Assembly: GCA_035552275.1 (NCBI GenBank)
Contig: DASZLR010000141.1
Coordinates: 9,238 to 73,237 of the forward strand
From: DASVLX01 sp035552275
GTDB lineage: Bacteria; Actinomycetota; Actinomycetes; Mycobacteriales; Pseudonocardiaceae
DNA length: 64,000 nucleotides
Direction: 5' to 3'
Shown: one piece after another, positions 17,845 to 28,000 of the stretch
Numbering within the stretch: position 1 is the stretch's first letter
Layout: each line of letters begins with the position of its first letter
The notes under the pieces: generated by a model
Database searches by the model: none
What the model was told of the DNA's origin: nothing
What the model saw: the letters and a program-made list of their open reading frames with translations, nothing else
Made by a program: the position numbers and the translations under genes

Positions 17845-19013
17845 TGCTGACCCGCGGCACGAAGCTCAGGGTGCTGGCCTTCCTGGTGGTCGGCCTCACC
17901 GTGATCGTCTACTTGGGACTGACCTACGCGAACCTGGGCCGGCTGGTCGGGTTGGCCGGCTACTACGTGGTCAAAATGGACGTTCCGCAGGGCGGCGGCA
18001 TCTACAGCGACGCCGACGTCACCTACCGGGGCGTCTCGGTCGGCCGAGTCGGCGCGATCAACCTGACCGCCACCGGCGTCGAGATCGAGCTGGACATCAA
18101 CAACTCCGCGCCGCAGATCCCCAGCGACCTGAGCGCGGCGGTGGCCGACCGGTCCGCGGTCGGCGAGCAGTACGTGGACCTCAAGCCCAACTCGAACTCC
18201 GGCCCCTACCTCGCCTCGGGCTCGGTGATCGGCGGCGACCAGACCACCATTCCGCCGGGCGTCGACGGCCTGCTCACCAACCTCAACACGCTCACCGCCT
18301 CGGTGCCCACCCAGGCGCTGCAGACGGTGATCAACGAGCTGTACAACGCGACGAACGGGCAGGGTCCGAACCTGCAGAACCTGTTGGACACCAGCAGCCA
18401 GTTCGTCCAGGCCGCGGTGCAGAATCTGCCGCAGGGCATCCAGCTCATCCAGACCAGCCAGCAGGTGCTGACCACGCAGATCGCCGAGACCAACGCGCTG
18501 ACCCAGTTCAGCGCCAACGCGGCGCTGATCAACCAGCAGCTGGTGCAGTCCGACGGCGACATCCGGAAGCTGATCGGCGCGGTCCCGGGCCTGGACGACG
18601 CGTTGATCAGCATCCTCAAGGACACCAATCCGCAGTTGAGTGTGCTGATCGCCAACCTGCTCACCACATCGGAGGTCACCGTCACCCGGCAGCCGGGTAT
18701 GCGGACCTTGTTGTCCGATCTGCCTAATGCGGTGTCCGTCGGTTCGGCGATTGTGCGTAACGGGCAGGCGAATTTCGGTATTGAGCTGACGTTCTTCAAT
18801 CCGCTGCCGTGCACCGCCGGCTATGGCGGCACGCCGTATCGCAACGGACTGGACACCTCGCCGGGCGCGCCGCTGAACACGGGCGCGGCGTGCACCTCGC
18901 CGCCACCGGGCGGTGAAGTGCGCGGATCGGCGAACGCTCCGTCCAGCGGGGTGCCGGCGCCGGCTCAGCCCGGCTCGGTCACGTTGAGTAGCCTGCTCGG
19001 ACTGCCGAACTGA
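17844..19013 (+). CDS. mceF: MceF
   Basis: 389 residues, start overlapping the MceE stop by one base. N-terminal span (about 9-28), MCE domain with YRGVSVGRVGAI, helical region, then a Cys-containing, Pro/Gly/Ser-rich C-terminus. Last gene of the mce operon. The last third uses more T-ending codons than the rest. Confidence 0.92.
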   Translation: MLTRGTKLRVLAFLVVGLTVIVYLGLTYANLGRLVGLAGYYVVKMDVPQGGGIYSDADVTYRGVSVGRVGAINLTATGVEIELDINNSAPQIPSDLSAAVADRSAVGEQYVDLKPNSNSGPYLASGSVIGGDQTTIPPGVDGLLTNLNTLTASVPTQALQTVINELYNATNGQGPNLQNLLDTSSQFVQAAVQNLPQGIQLIQTSQQVLTTQIAETNALTQFSANAALINQQLVQSDGDIRKLIGAVPGLDDALISILKDTNPQLSVLIANLLTTSEVTVTRQPGMRTLLSDLPNAVSVGSAIVRNGQANFGIELTFFNPLPCTAGYGGTPYRNGLDTSPGAPLNTGAACTSPPPGGEVRGSANAPSSGVPAPAQPGSVTLSSLLGLPN

Positions 19014-19028
19014 ACCGGCGAACCGAAC

Positions 19029-19076
19029 TATCATTCGCGCACATTGTTTTGTCTCGAAATTCGCGCGCGAATGATA
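19029..19076. repeat. 12-bp inverted repeat after the mce operon
   Basis: TATCATTCGCGC (19029-19040) and its exact complement (19065-19076) are 24 bp apart, 15 bases after the mceF stop. No T-run follows. It may be a weak terminator for mce or an operator for the lipase gene downstream. Confidence 0.5.
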
Positions 19077-19201
19077 ATCGGAGATGCTTCACGATGACGA
19101 CCTAAAATGCTAATATTCGGCACGACCAGCTAATGGTTTGCGCGAAATAAATGAGGAGCAACCGACGGACGATGGGGTCCGTCACGTCAGCGGAGGTCGA
19201 C

Positions 19202-20491
19202 GTGCCCAATCTGTTCAGCCGTTCGAGTCGTGGCCGCGCGAGGGTGGTGTGGTCGCTGGCCGTGGTGCTCGCCATCGGCGCCGCGGTCGGGCTGGTGTCG
19301 GCCAGCACGAGCTCGGCGGCTTCGCCGTCGACGCCGGCCATCGCCGCCGCGTCCACGACGAGCATCCCGCCCGGACCGACCGACGACAGCTTCTACACCC
19401 CGCCCTCGCCGCTGCCGACCGGCAACCCCGGCGACATCATCCGGTGGCGCCCGGCCACGGCTGGTCCGACGAGCTTCCAGGGCACGGTCAACGCCTGGAA
19501 CGTGATGTACCTGTCCACCGACGCGAACGGCAAGCCGGACGCGGTCACCGGCACCGTCCTCACGCCCAAGAACGGCACGCCCGCGTCCGAGCCGATCATC
19601 GGCTTCGCGCCCGGCACCCAGGGCATGGCGTTCCAGTGCGCTCCGTCGAAGTACCTGGCCAGGGACGGCTTCTACGAGCAGCCGGCGCTGGACGACTTCA
19701 TCAACAACGGCTACGCGGTCGCCATCACCGACTACGAGGGCTACCAGCAGACGCCCAAGGCCACCTACATCACCGGCAAGTCCGAGGGCCCGGCGCTGAT
19801 CGACGCGGTGCGCGCGGCGCAGAACCTCAGCCAGGCCAGCCTGTCCGCCACGGCCAAGGTCATCTTCCGCGGCTACTCGCAGGGCGGCGGCGCGGCGATG
19901 TGGGCCGGCCAGCTGCAGCCGACCTACGCGCCCCAGCTGAACCTGGTCGGCGTGGCCGGCGGCGGCGTGCCGGCCGACCTGGTGTCGGTCTCGCTGGCGC
20001 TGAACAACGCCAAGGGCTTCGGCTTCCTGATGGCCGCGCTGATCGGTCTGGACAACGCCTACAACCTGGGCCTGAACAACGACCTCAACTCGGCCGGGCA
20101 GGCGGCGGTCAAGGAGCTGACCACCAACGACTGCCTGTACGAGCTGATCACCAACTTCGCCGGCAAGAACATCAACACCTACTTCAGCACGAACCCGCTG
20201 GGCAGCGCGGCGTTCTCCACCGCCTACTCGACGAACAAGCTGGGCAGCACGCCGCCCAAGGTGCCGGTCTACGACTACGGCGGCACCAACGACCAGTTCG
20301 TCGCCTACCCGCAGCAGCTGACCCTGGCGCACACCTACTGCTCCGCGGGCGTGAACCTGACCTGGAAGGACTATCCGTCCGACCACATCGGCCTGATCTA
20401 CAACGGCAACGCGGACGCGCTGGCCTGGATCAAGGGCGTGCTGGCCGGCCAGACACCGGCGTCCAACTGCTCGTCCCTGCCCACCTCCTGA
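19202..20491 (+). CDS. Secreted LIP-family triacylglycerol lipase
   Basis: 429 residues from a GTG with GGAGG (19192-19196) five bases upstream; an ATG 51 bases earlier has no ribosome-binding site. A signal peptide (SRGRARVVWSLAVVLAIG... ASTSSAAS) is followed by an alpha/beta-hydrolase fold of the secretory lipase (LIP) type. The nucleophile elbow is GYSQGG with Ser226; an Asp and His of the triad probably lie in GGTNDQF and SDHIG. Known members hydrolyse acyl esters outside the cell. Placed right after the mce operon, it could release fatty acids or sterol esters for import; that link is inference. Confidence 0.85.
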   Translation: MPNLFSRSSRGRARVVWSLAVVLAIGAAVGLVSASTSSAASPSTPAIAAASTTSIPPGPTDDSFYTPPSPLPTGNPGDIIRWRPATAGPTSFQGTVNAWNVMYLSTDANGKPDAVTGTVLTPKNGTPASEPIIGFAPGTQGMAFQCAPSKYLARDGFYEQPALDDFINNGYAVAITDYEGYQQTPKATYITGKSEGPALIDAVRAAQNLSQASLSATAKVIFRGYSQGGGAAMWAGQLQPTYAPQLNLVGVAGGGVPADLVSVSLALNNAKGFGFLMAALIGLDNAYNLGLNNDLNSAGQAAVKELTTNDCLYELITNFAGKNINTYFSTNPLGSAAFSTAYSTNKLGSTPPKVPVYDYGGTNDQFVAYPQQLTLAHTYCSAGVNLTWKDYPSDHIGLIYNGNADALAWIKGVLAGQTPASNCSSLPTS

Positions 20492-20552
20492 CCCCGGGCG
20501 CCTCCTGATGGGGGATACCCCGCGTAGCCCAACCGGGTGAGGATCGACTACT

Positions 20553-20592
20553 GTGTGGCCGGCTTCGGCATCGTCGCCGAAGCCGGCCACAC
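20553..20592 (+). terminator. Strong hairpin after the lipase gene
   Basis: A perfect 17-bp stem (20553-20569 with 20576-20592) with a 6-nt loop, 61 bases past the lipase stop. No T-run. Between 20593 and 21020 I see no gene; the stretch is less GC-rich and probably carries upstream control sequence for the SDR operon. Confidence 0.75.
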
Positions 20593-21021
20593 CTGTCTCG
20601 CAGACCCATTCGCGGCGATTTCCGACGCTGTCGAGCGCGCTGTCCGGGCGCATGTGTGACCTTCCCCGAGCCCGTTCGCGGCCAGTTCGCGCGCCGTTGT
20701 GGACGGCCTTCGTGATATTGCGCTGCCTGCATTGTGCGCGGCATTTCCGTACTCGTAGGTAACTTTCTGAAACTGATCGTTAACGCGGAGTTTCGCCGCC
20801 TGTTCAGGATCGGCTCTGGCCTGCGCGAACCCCGCACGGTGGGATGTTTTGTCACGGGGTTGTCAAGCATTTGGGTGGGACTTGGCACCGTCCAACAGCC
20901 GGTCGCCGTTTGGCCTGTTAGGCCGGCCACAAGGCAGCCGGCGGCCGGCACTCATCCGTGGATAGCCAGCTCAGCCGCTACGCTCTTCCACATACCAACT
21001 TCACCCGTCTGGCTTGACTAC

Positions 21022-21060
21022 GAGTGACGGCTTGACATACGGTCACTCACCGGATACGTC
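21022..21060 (+). promoter_or_regulatory. Promoter and possible operator of the lipid-synthase operon
   Basis: TTGACA (21032-21037) is followed 17 bp later by TACGTC (21055-21060). GAGTGAC (21022-21028) and GTCACTC (21042-21048) form a perfect inverted repeat that brackets the -35 box, a layout expected of a repressor site. The start codon of the first gene lies about 60 nt downstream. Confidence 0.6.
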
Positions 21061-21127
21061 CAGCCTGCCACAATTCTCCGCCGTTGCCCCGGCAATGCAG
21101 CGTGGCACTGTCCCAGCCGGAGGGTTC

Positions 21128-21958
21128 ATGAGAATAGAAGGTAAGTCAGTTCTCATCACCGGCGCTGGTCATGGAATTGGCGCCGCGCTCGCCCTGCGGC
21201 TGGCCGCCGAGAAGCCCCGCGGGATTGTCGTTTCGGACATCGACGAGCCGGCCGCCAAGGAGGTCGCCGAGCTGGTCTGCCAGCAGGGCGTGCCGGGCGT
21301 CGGAGTACGCGCGGACGTGTCATCGGCCGACGAGGTGACCGAACTCATCGCCACTACGGAGCGTGAGATCGGCCCGCTGGACGTGATCTGCTCCAACGCC
21401 GGGATCTCGACCGCCAAGGGCCTGTTCGCCACCCCCGCCGACTGGGAGCGCGCCTGGGGCGTGAACGTCGCCGCGCACATCCATCTCGCCCAGGCGGCGC
21501 TGCCCGGCATGGTGCGCCGGAAGGAGGGCTACTTCCTGATCACCGCGTCCGCCGTCGGTCTGCTCGGCCTCCAGGGCGACGCGCCCTATTCGGTGAGCAA
21601 GCACGCGGCCGTCGGCTTCGCCGAGTGGCTGGCCTTCACCTACCGGCCGCGCGGCATCCGGGTCAGCGCGCTCTGCCCGCTGGGCGTCCGCACCGGGCTG
21701 CTGATGCCGGCGGTGGAGAGCGGCCACGCCGCCGGCGCCGCGATCGCCGACGCCGGCCGGATCATGGAACCGGCCGAGGTGGCCGAGGTGGTTGTCCAGG
21801 GTTTCGCCGACGAACGGTTCCTGATTCTGCCGCACCCTGAGGTCGCCGAGATGCACGCACGTAAAGTGGCCGACCCCGACGCCTGGATCGCCGAACAGGC
21901 GGCGGCGGGCAGTCGGCACAGTCGGCAGAGCCGGCAGAGTTTGCGCGACCGGCGCTGA
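21128..21958 (+). CDS. Short-chain dehydrogenase/reductase
   Basis: 276 residues. Rossmann-fold NAD(P)-dependent oxidoreductase with TGAGHGIG (11-18), the NAG motif (CSNAGIST) and the catalytic YSVSK (Tyr154, Lys158). GGAGGG precedes the ATG at 21128; an in-frame ATG at 21014 lies upstream of the predicted promoter and adds non-homologous residues. It is the first gene of a six-gene operon whose next gene is the lipid megasynthase 53 bases on. It may reduce a keto group on the lipid product; substrate not predictable. Confidence 0.85.
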   Translation: MRIEGKSVLITGAGHGIGAALALRLAAEKPRGIVVSDIDEPAAKEVAELVCQQGVPGVGVRADVSSADEVTELIATTEREIGPLDVICSNAGISTAKGLFATPADWERAWGVNVAAHIHLAQAALPGMVRRKEGYFLITASAVGLLGLQGDAPYSVSKHAAVGFAEWLAFTYRPRGIRVSALCPLGVRTGLLMPAVESGHAAGAAIADAGRIMEPAEVAEVVVQGFADERFLILPHPEVAEMHARKVADPDAWIAEQAAAGSRHSRQSRQSLRDRR

Positions 21959-22011
21959 CTCGCGGCCGTGCCCAAGCCGACCAGACCCGAGATCGATCGA
22001 AGTGAGGACCG

Positions 22012-25000
22012 ATGAGTGCACGTCCCCAGGGGGCAGACCTGGTCATCGGCATCACCCCATTGGGTGAGCCGAGTGCCCGGCTCTGCGCGGCCGTGGACGG
22101 GGCCGGCGGAATCGGTGTGCTCGATCTCGGCGCGGGCGACCGGCGGGCCCGCGAGGAGCTCGCGCTGGCGCTGCGCTGGTCGGCCGGCCCGATCGCGGTC
22201 CGGGTGGCCCGAGGCTGCGCGCTGCGGCACGCCGACCTGCGCGAGCTGCTGGGCGCGGACGCGGACCGGATCGACACCGTCGTGCTCGGCTGGCATGCAC
22301 CCTGGCAGGTACGCGAGCTGCCCGGCCGGGTGCTGGTCGAGGTCACCTCGCGGGCCGAGGCGGTCCGCGCGGTCCGCGCCGGCGCGCACGGCCTGATCGC
22401 CCGGGGCAGCGAGGCCGGCGGCCGGGTCGGCGAGCTCAGCTCGTTCGTGCTGGCCCAGCACCTGCTCACCGATCCCGAGCTGCGCGAGACGCCGGTGTGG
22501 CTGGCCGGCGGCATCGGCCCGCACACCGCCGCCGCCGCGGTGATCGGCGGAGCCGCCGGGGTCGTGCTGGACACCCAGCTCGCGCTGCTGGCCGAATCCG
22601 ACCTGCGGCCCGAGGTCGCCGCCGCGCTGGCCGCCAGCGACGGCTCGGACACCGCCATCGTGCACGGCCACCGGGTGCTGGCCACCCAGGGCGGTCCGCG
22701 CGGGAACGCCGCCGCCGATCTCGCGTCGGTGCCGATGACCGACGTCGAGATGGCCGACCTGATCGGCGGCCGGGACCTGGCCACCCGGCTGCTGCCGGTC
22801 GGCCAGGACGCCTTCCTGGCCACCCGGTTCGCCGAGGAGTTCGGCACCGCCGCCCGCGCGGTGCGATCGCTGCGCCGGTCGATCACCGACGCGCTGGCCG
22901 CCGACGAGCACCCGGTGCTCGCGCCCGGCTCGGCGCTGGCCCGCGCGCTGGGCACCGACCTGCCGGTCGCGCAGGGGCCGATGACCAGGGTCAGCGACCT
23001 GGCCGGCTTCGCGGCGGCCGTCGCCGAGCAGGGGGCACTGCCGTTCGTCGCGCTCGCGCTGGCCACCGGCGAGCAGACCCGGAAACTCTTGGCGGAGACC
23101 CGAGCCACGCTCGGCGCCAGACCATGGGGTGTCGGCGTGCTCGGCTTCGCGTCCGAGGACATCCGCAAGGCCCAGCTGGAGGTGATCCGCGAGCTGCGGC
23201 CCAGCGTCGCGCTCATCGCCGGCGGCAACCCGGCCCAGGCCGCCGCGCTGGAGTCGGTGGGCATCTCCACCTTCATCCACGTCGCCTCGCCCAACCTGCT
23301 GCGCCAGTTCCTGGACGCCGGCGCGCGGAAGTTCGTCTTCGAGGGCGCCGAATGCGGCGGGCACGTCGGCCCACGGTCCAGCTTCGCGCTGTGGGAGTGC
23401 CAGCTGGGCGTGCTCGCCGAGCACCTGGACGACGGCCGGCCCGCCGACGGTCTGCAGGTGTTGTTCGCCGGCGGCATCCACGACGAGCGGTCCGCGGCCA
23501 TGGTCGCGGCCGCCGCCGAGCCGCTGTCCCGGCGTGGCGCGTCGATCGGCGTGCTGATGGGCACCGGCTACCTGTTCACCGAGGAGGCCGTCGCGCACGG
23601 CGCGGTGCAACCGCTGTTCCAGCGGCAGGTGCTGGCCGCCGACGGCACCGCGCTGCTGGAGACCGCGCCCGGCCACGCCACCCGCTGCCTGCCCTCGCCG
23701 TTCGTGGACACCTTCCAGTCGATCAGCGCTGAACTGGCCGAGCAGGGCGTGCCGAAGCGCGACGCCTGGGAGAAGCTTGAGCAGCTCAACGTCGGTCGAC
23801 TGCGCATCGCCAGCAAGGGCATCCGGCGCGAGGGCGCCGAGCTGATCGAGGTCGGCGAGGACGACCAACTCGCCGAGGGCATGTTCATGGCCGGCCAGGT
23901 GGTGGCGCTGCGCTCCCAGGTGACCACCGTGGCCAAGCTGCACGAGGACGTCACCAGCGGCGCCGAGCGGTTCCGCGCGGAGCGGATCACCGCGCTGCGG
24001 GCCGAACTGGGGCTGACGCGGCCTCAAGATGAAGACCGCGCTGAGCAACCAGCCCCGGTGGACGTGGCGATCATCGGCATGGCCTGTGTCTATCCCGGTG
24101 CGCCGGATCTGGCCAGCTTCTGGGCCAACATCATCGGCAAGGTGGACTCGATCACCGAGGTGCCCGCGGACCGCTGGGACACCGACATCTACTACTCCGC
24201 CGAGGGCGCCAAGGGCGGCAACAAAGCGGCCGGCGAACGCAGTCGGTCGAAGTGGGGCGGCTTCCTGGACCAGATCCCGTTCGACGCGCTGCGCTACGGC
24301 GTCCCGCCGTCCACGCTGACCGCGATCGAGCCGGTTCAGCTGCTGGCGCTGGAGATCGCGCACCGCGCGCTGGTCGACTCGGGCTACGCCGATCGCGACG
24401 ACTTCGACCGGGAGCGGGTCGGCGTGGTGTTCGGCGCCGAGGCCGGCAGCGATCTGCTCAACACCGGCACCATGCGGATGATGCTGCCGTCCTACCTGGG
24501 ATCCCTGCCCAAGGAACTGGACGAGCAGCTGCCGAAGGTCACCGAGGACACCTTCGCCGGCCAACTGTCCAATGTGATCTCCGGCCGGATCGCCAACCGG
24601 CTGGACTTCGGCGGCGCCAGCTACTCCGTCGACGCCGCCTGCGGATCCTCGCTGGCCGCGCTGGACTCGGCCTGCAAGGACCTGGTCTCCGGGCACGCCG
24701 ACATGGTCATGTGCGGCGGCGCCGACCTGCACAACGCGGCCAACGACTTCCTGCTGTTCTCCTCGGTCGGCGCGCTGTCGCCGACCGGCAAGTGCCGGAC
24801 CTTCGACTCCGCCGCCGACGGCATCGCGCTCGGCGAGGGCGTGGCCTGCGTGGTGCTCAAGCGGCTGGCCGACGCCGAACGCGACGGCGACCGGATCTAC
24901 GGCGTCATCGAGGGCGTCGGCAGCGGCAGCGACGGCCGGTCGCTGGGCCTCACCGCGCCGCGCCCGGAGGGCCAGCGCCGCGCGTTGGAGCGGGCCTACC

Positions 25001-28000
25001 AGCGGGCCGGCATCTCGCCGGCCGAGGTCGGGCTGATCGAGGCGCACGGCACCGGCACCGTCGTCGGCGACCGCACCGAACTGTCCACTTTGGAAGCTGT
25101 GTTCGGCGAGGCGGACGTGCCGGCCGGCAGCTGCGTGGTCGGCTCGGTGAAATCGCAGATCGGACACACCAAGTGCGCCGCCGGGATGGCCGGGCTGATC
25201 AAGGCGGCGATGGCCGTGCACACCGGGGTCAAGCCGCCGACGCTGCACGTCGACCGGCCCAACCCGGCCTGGCAGGCCGACACCAGCCCGTTCGCCTTCC
25301 ACAGCGACCCGGCGCCGTGGCTGGTCCCGCCGGCGCAGCGGATCGCCGGGGTGAGCGCGTTCGGCTTCGGCGGCACCAACTTCCACGCGGTGCTGCGCGG
25401 CCACCGGTCCGCCGAGCTGACCCGGCACGGCCTGGCGCAGTGGCCGGTCGAGCTGTTCACCTTCCGCGGCGTGGACCAGGCGAGCGCCGTCCGCGAGGTG
25501 GAGTGGCTGCGCGACCTGACCGCGGTCAACGACGCGCACGGCCGGCCGTGGACGCTGCGCGACCTGGCCCGCAGCACCGCGCTGCGCGCCGACCGGGGCC
25601 GGGCCGCCGTGCGGATCGCCTTGGTGGCCACCGATCTGGACAACCTCGCCGAGCTGCTGTCCGCCGCGCCGACCAGCACCGGCGACCCGGCTCGGGGCCT
25701 GTTCGTGGCAGGCGAATCGGCCGAACCCGGCAAGCTGGCCGTGCTGTTCCCCGGCCAGGGCAGCCAGAAGCCGGGGATGCTCGCCGAACTGTTCGTCGCC
25801 TTCCCGGAGATCCGCCGGCACGCCCGGTCCACTGCGGACCGAGCCGAGATCACCGCCGCGATGTTCCCGCCGGCCGTCTTCGACGCCGACGCCCGCCGCG
25901 CCGCCGAGGACCGGCTGCGGGACACCGCGATCGCGCAGCCGGCACTGGGCATCGCCGGTCTCGCGGTGCACCACCTGCTGGGCCGGCTCGGGGTGACGCC
26001 GGACCTGGTGGCCGGGCACAGCTACGGCGAGTTGGTCGCGTTGGCCGCCGCCGGCGCGATCGACCCGGACACCCTGCTGGATCTGAGCGCCGCCCGTGCG
26101 AAGTCCATTCTGGACAGTGTGGACAGCGCTGGTGGCGACCCGGGCGCGATGGCCGCGGTCGCCGCCGGGCCGGCTGAAGTGGCCCGGATTCTCGCCGAGG
26201 CCGGGTTGGCCGACGAAGTCGTGCCGGCCAACCAGAACAGTCCCCGGCAGACCGTCATCGCCGGCCCGACCGACCGGCTCGACATCGCGCTGGACGCGCT
26301 GCGGGCCGCCGGACTGGCCGGCAAGAAACTGCCGGTGGCGTGCGCGTTCCACAGCCCGGTGGTCGGCGGCGCGGGGGAGCGGTTCGCCGCCGTGCTCGCC
26401 GAGCAGGAGATCGCCGCGCCGGAGATTCCGGTGTGGGCCAACCGAACCGCCGCCGTCTACCGGGCCGAACCGGCCGCCGTGCGGGCCGAACTGGCCGCGC
26501 AGATCGGCGCGCCGGTGCGGTTCGTGGACCAGATCGAGGCGATGCACGCCGACGGCGCCCGGATCTTCCTGGAGGCCGGTCCCGGACGGGTGCTCGGCGG
26601 CCTGGTCGACGCCATCCTCGGCGACCGCCCGCACACCACGGTCAGCTGTGACGGGGGGCTGCGCGGTTTCCTCACCGCCGTCGCCCGGCTCGCCGTGGCC
26701 GGAGTCGATCTGCGCACCGGCTGGCTCACCACCGGCCGGGACGCCACCGACGTCAGCCGCGCCACCCCGTCCCGACGGCCGGGCTGGACCGTCGACGGCC
26801 AGACCGTGCGCACCGCGGACGGCAACTACCTGCCCGGCGGTCTCGCGCCGGCTCGACGTGTGGAGGTGACGATGCCGGGCAGTTCGGTTCCCGCCGGCCA
26901 GTCGAGCGGACAGTCCGGGCCGGCGCCGTCCGAGCGCGAGGCGCTGATCGCCGAGTACCTGCGGGCCAGCCGTGAGATGGTGGCGGCGCAGCGGGACGTG
27001 ATGCTCAGCTTCCTCGGCGCGGCGCCCAACCCGGCCGCCCCGGCGCCGCTGCCGGCGGCGCGGCCCGAACCGCTGCCGACCCAGGTCGCGCCGTCCACAC
27101 CGGACACCCAGGCCACGCGGCCGACCCCGCCCACACCGGCGCCGACAGCTCCCGAACCGGCCCGAACACCGACGCCCGATCCCGAACCTGTCGACGCGAT
27201 GTCGATGGTGGTCGGGCTGATCGCGGAGCGGACCGGCTACCCGGCCGAGATGATCGAGCCCGATCTCGACCTGGAAGCCGACCTGTCCGTCGACTCGATC
27301 AAACGCACCGAGATCGCCGGGGAACTGGCGAGCCGGCTTGGACTGGACGGCGCCGACGAGCGGTTCGACGACCTGGTCCGGATGCGCACCACCCAGGCGA
27401 TGGCCGACTGGATCGACACGCTGGCCGGCGGCGCGCCCGCCGAATCCGCGGCGCCGGCCGAACCGCCCGGCGAGTCCACTGTGGTCGTTGAACCGGTGCC
27501 CGCGCCGGCCGGCGTCGCCGGTGGCCCGGACCTGACCGGCGAGCCGCCGCAGCGGTTCGTCTGGCGGTTGGCCGAAGCCGACGGCACGCCCGGCGATCCG
27601 GCGGTCTTCACCGGCTCCCGGATCGTGCTGGCCGGCGGCGAACCCACCGTCGTGGAGGCGCTGTCCTCACTGCTGCGCGCGCACGGCGCCCGGGTGACCG
27701 CGATCAGCGCGGCCAGCGGGCGCGCCGAGATCGCCGGCCCGGTGGACGGCCTGGTGTTCCTGGACGCCCTGTGCGCTGCGGACGAACCGGTGCTGCCGGC
27801 CGCGTTCGGCCTGTTCCGCGCGGCGCTGCGGCACCAGCCGCGCTGGCTGCTCGCGGTCGCGCCCAGTACCGACGGCCGGCCCGAGTCGAGCTCGGCGGGG
27901 CTGCGCGGGCTGTTCCGCAGCATGGCGCTGGAATATCCGGACTCGATGGTCCGGCTGCTGGAGATCGAGGCGGCCACCCAGGCCAACGCGGTCGCGATCG

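Noticed and set aside
21640..26634. A very long open frame on the minus strand (over 1600 codons) across the megasynthase gene
   Set aside because: It lies antisense to well-supported KS, AT and reductase domains; its product is a low-complexity Arg/Gly/Ala/His string with no recognisable fold. High-GC codon bias keeps the antisense frame open.
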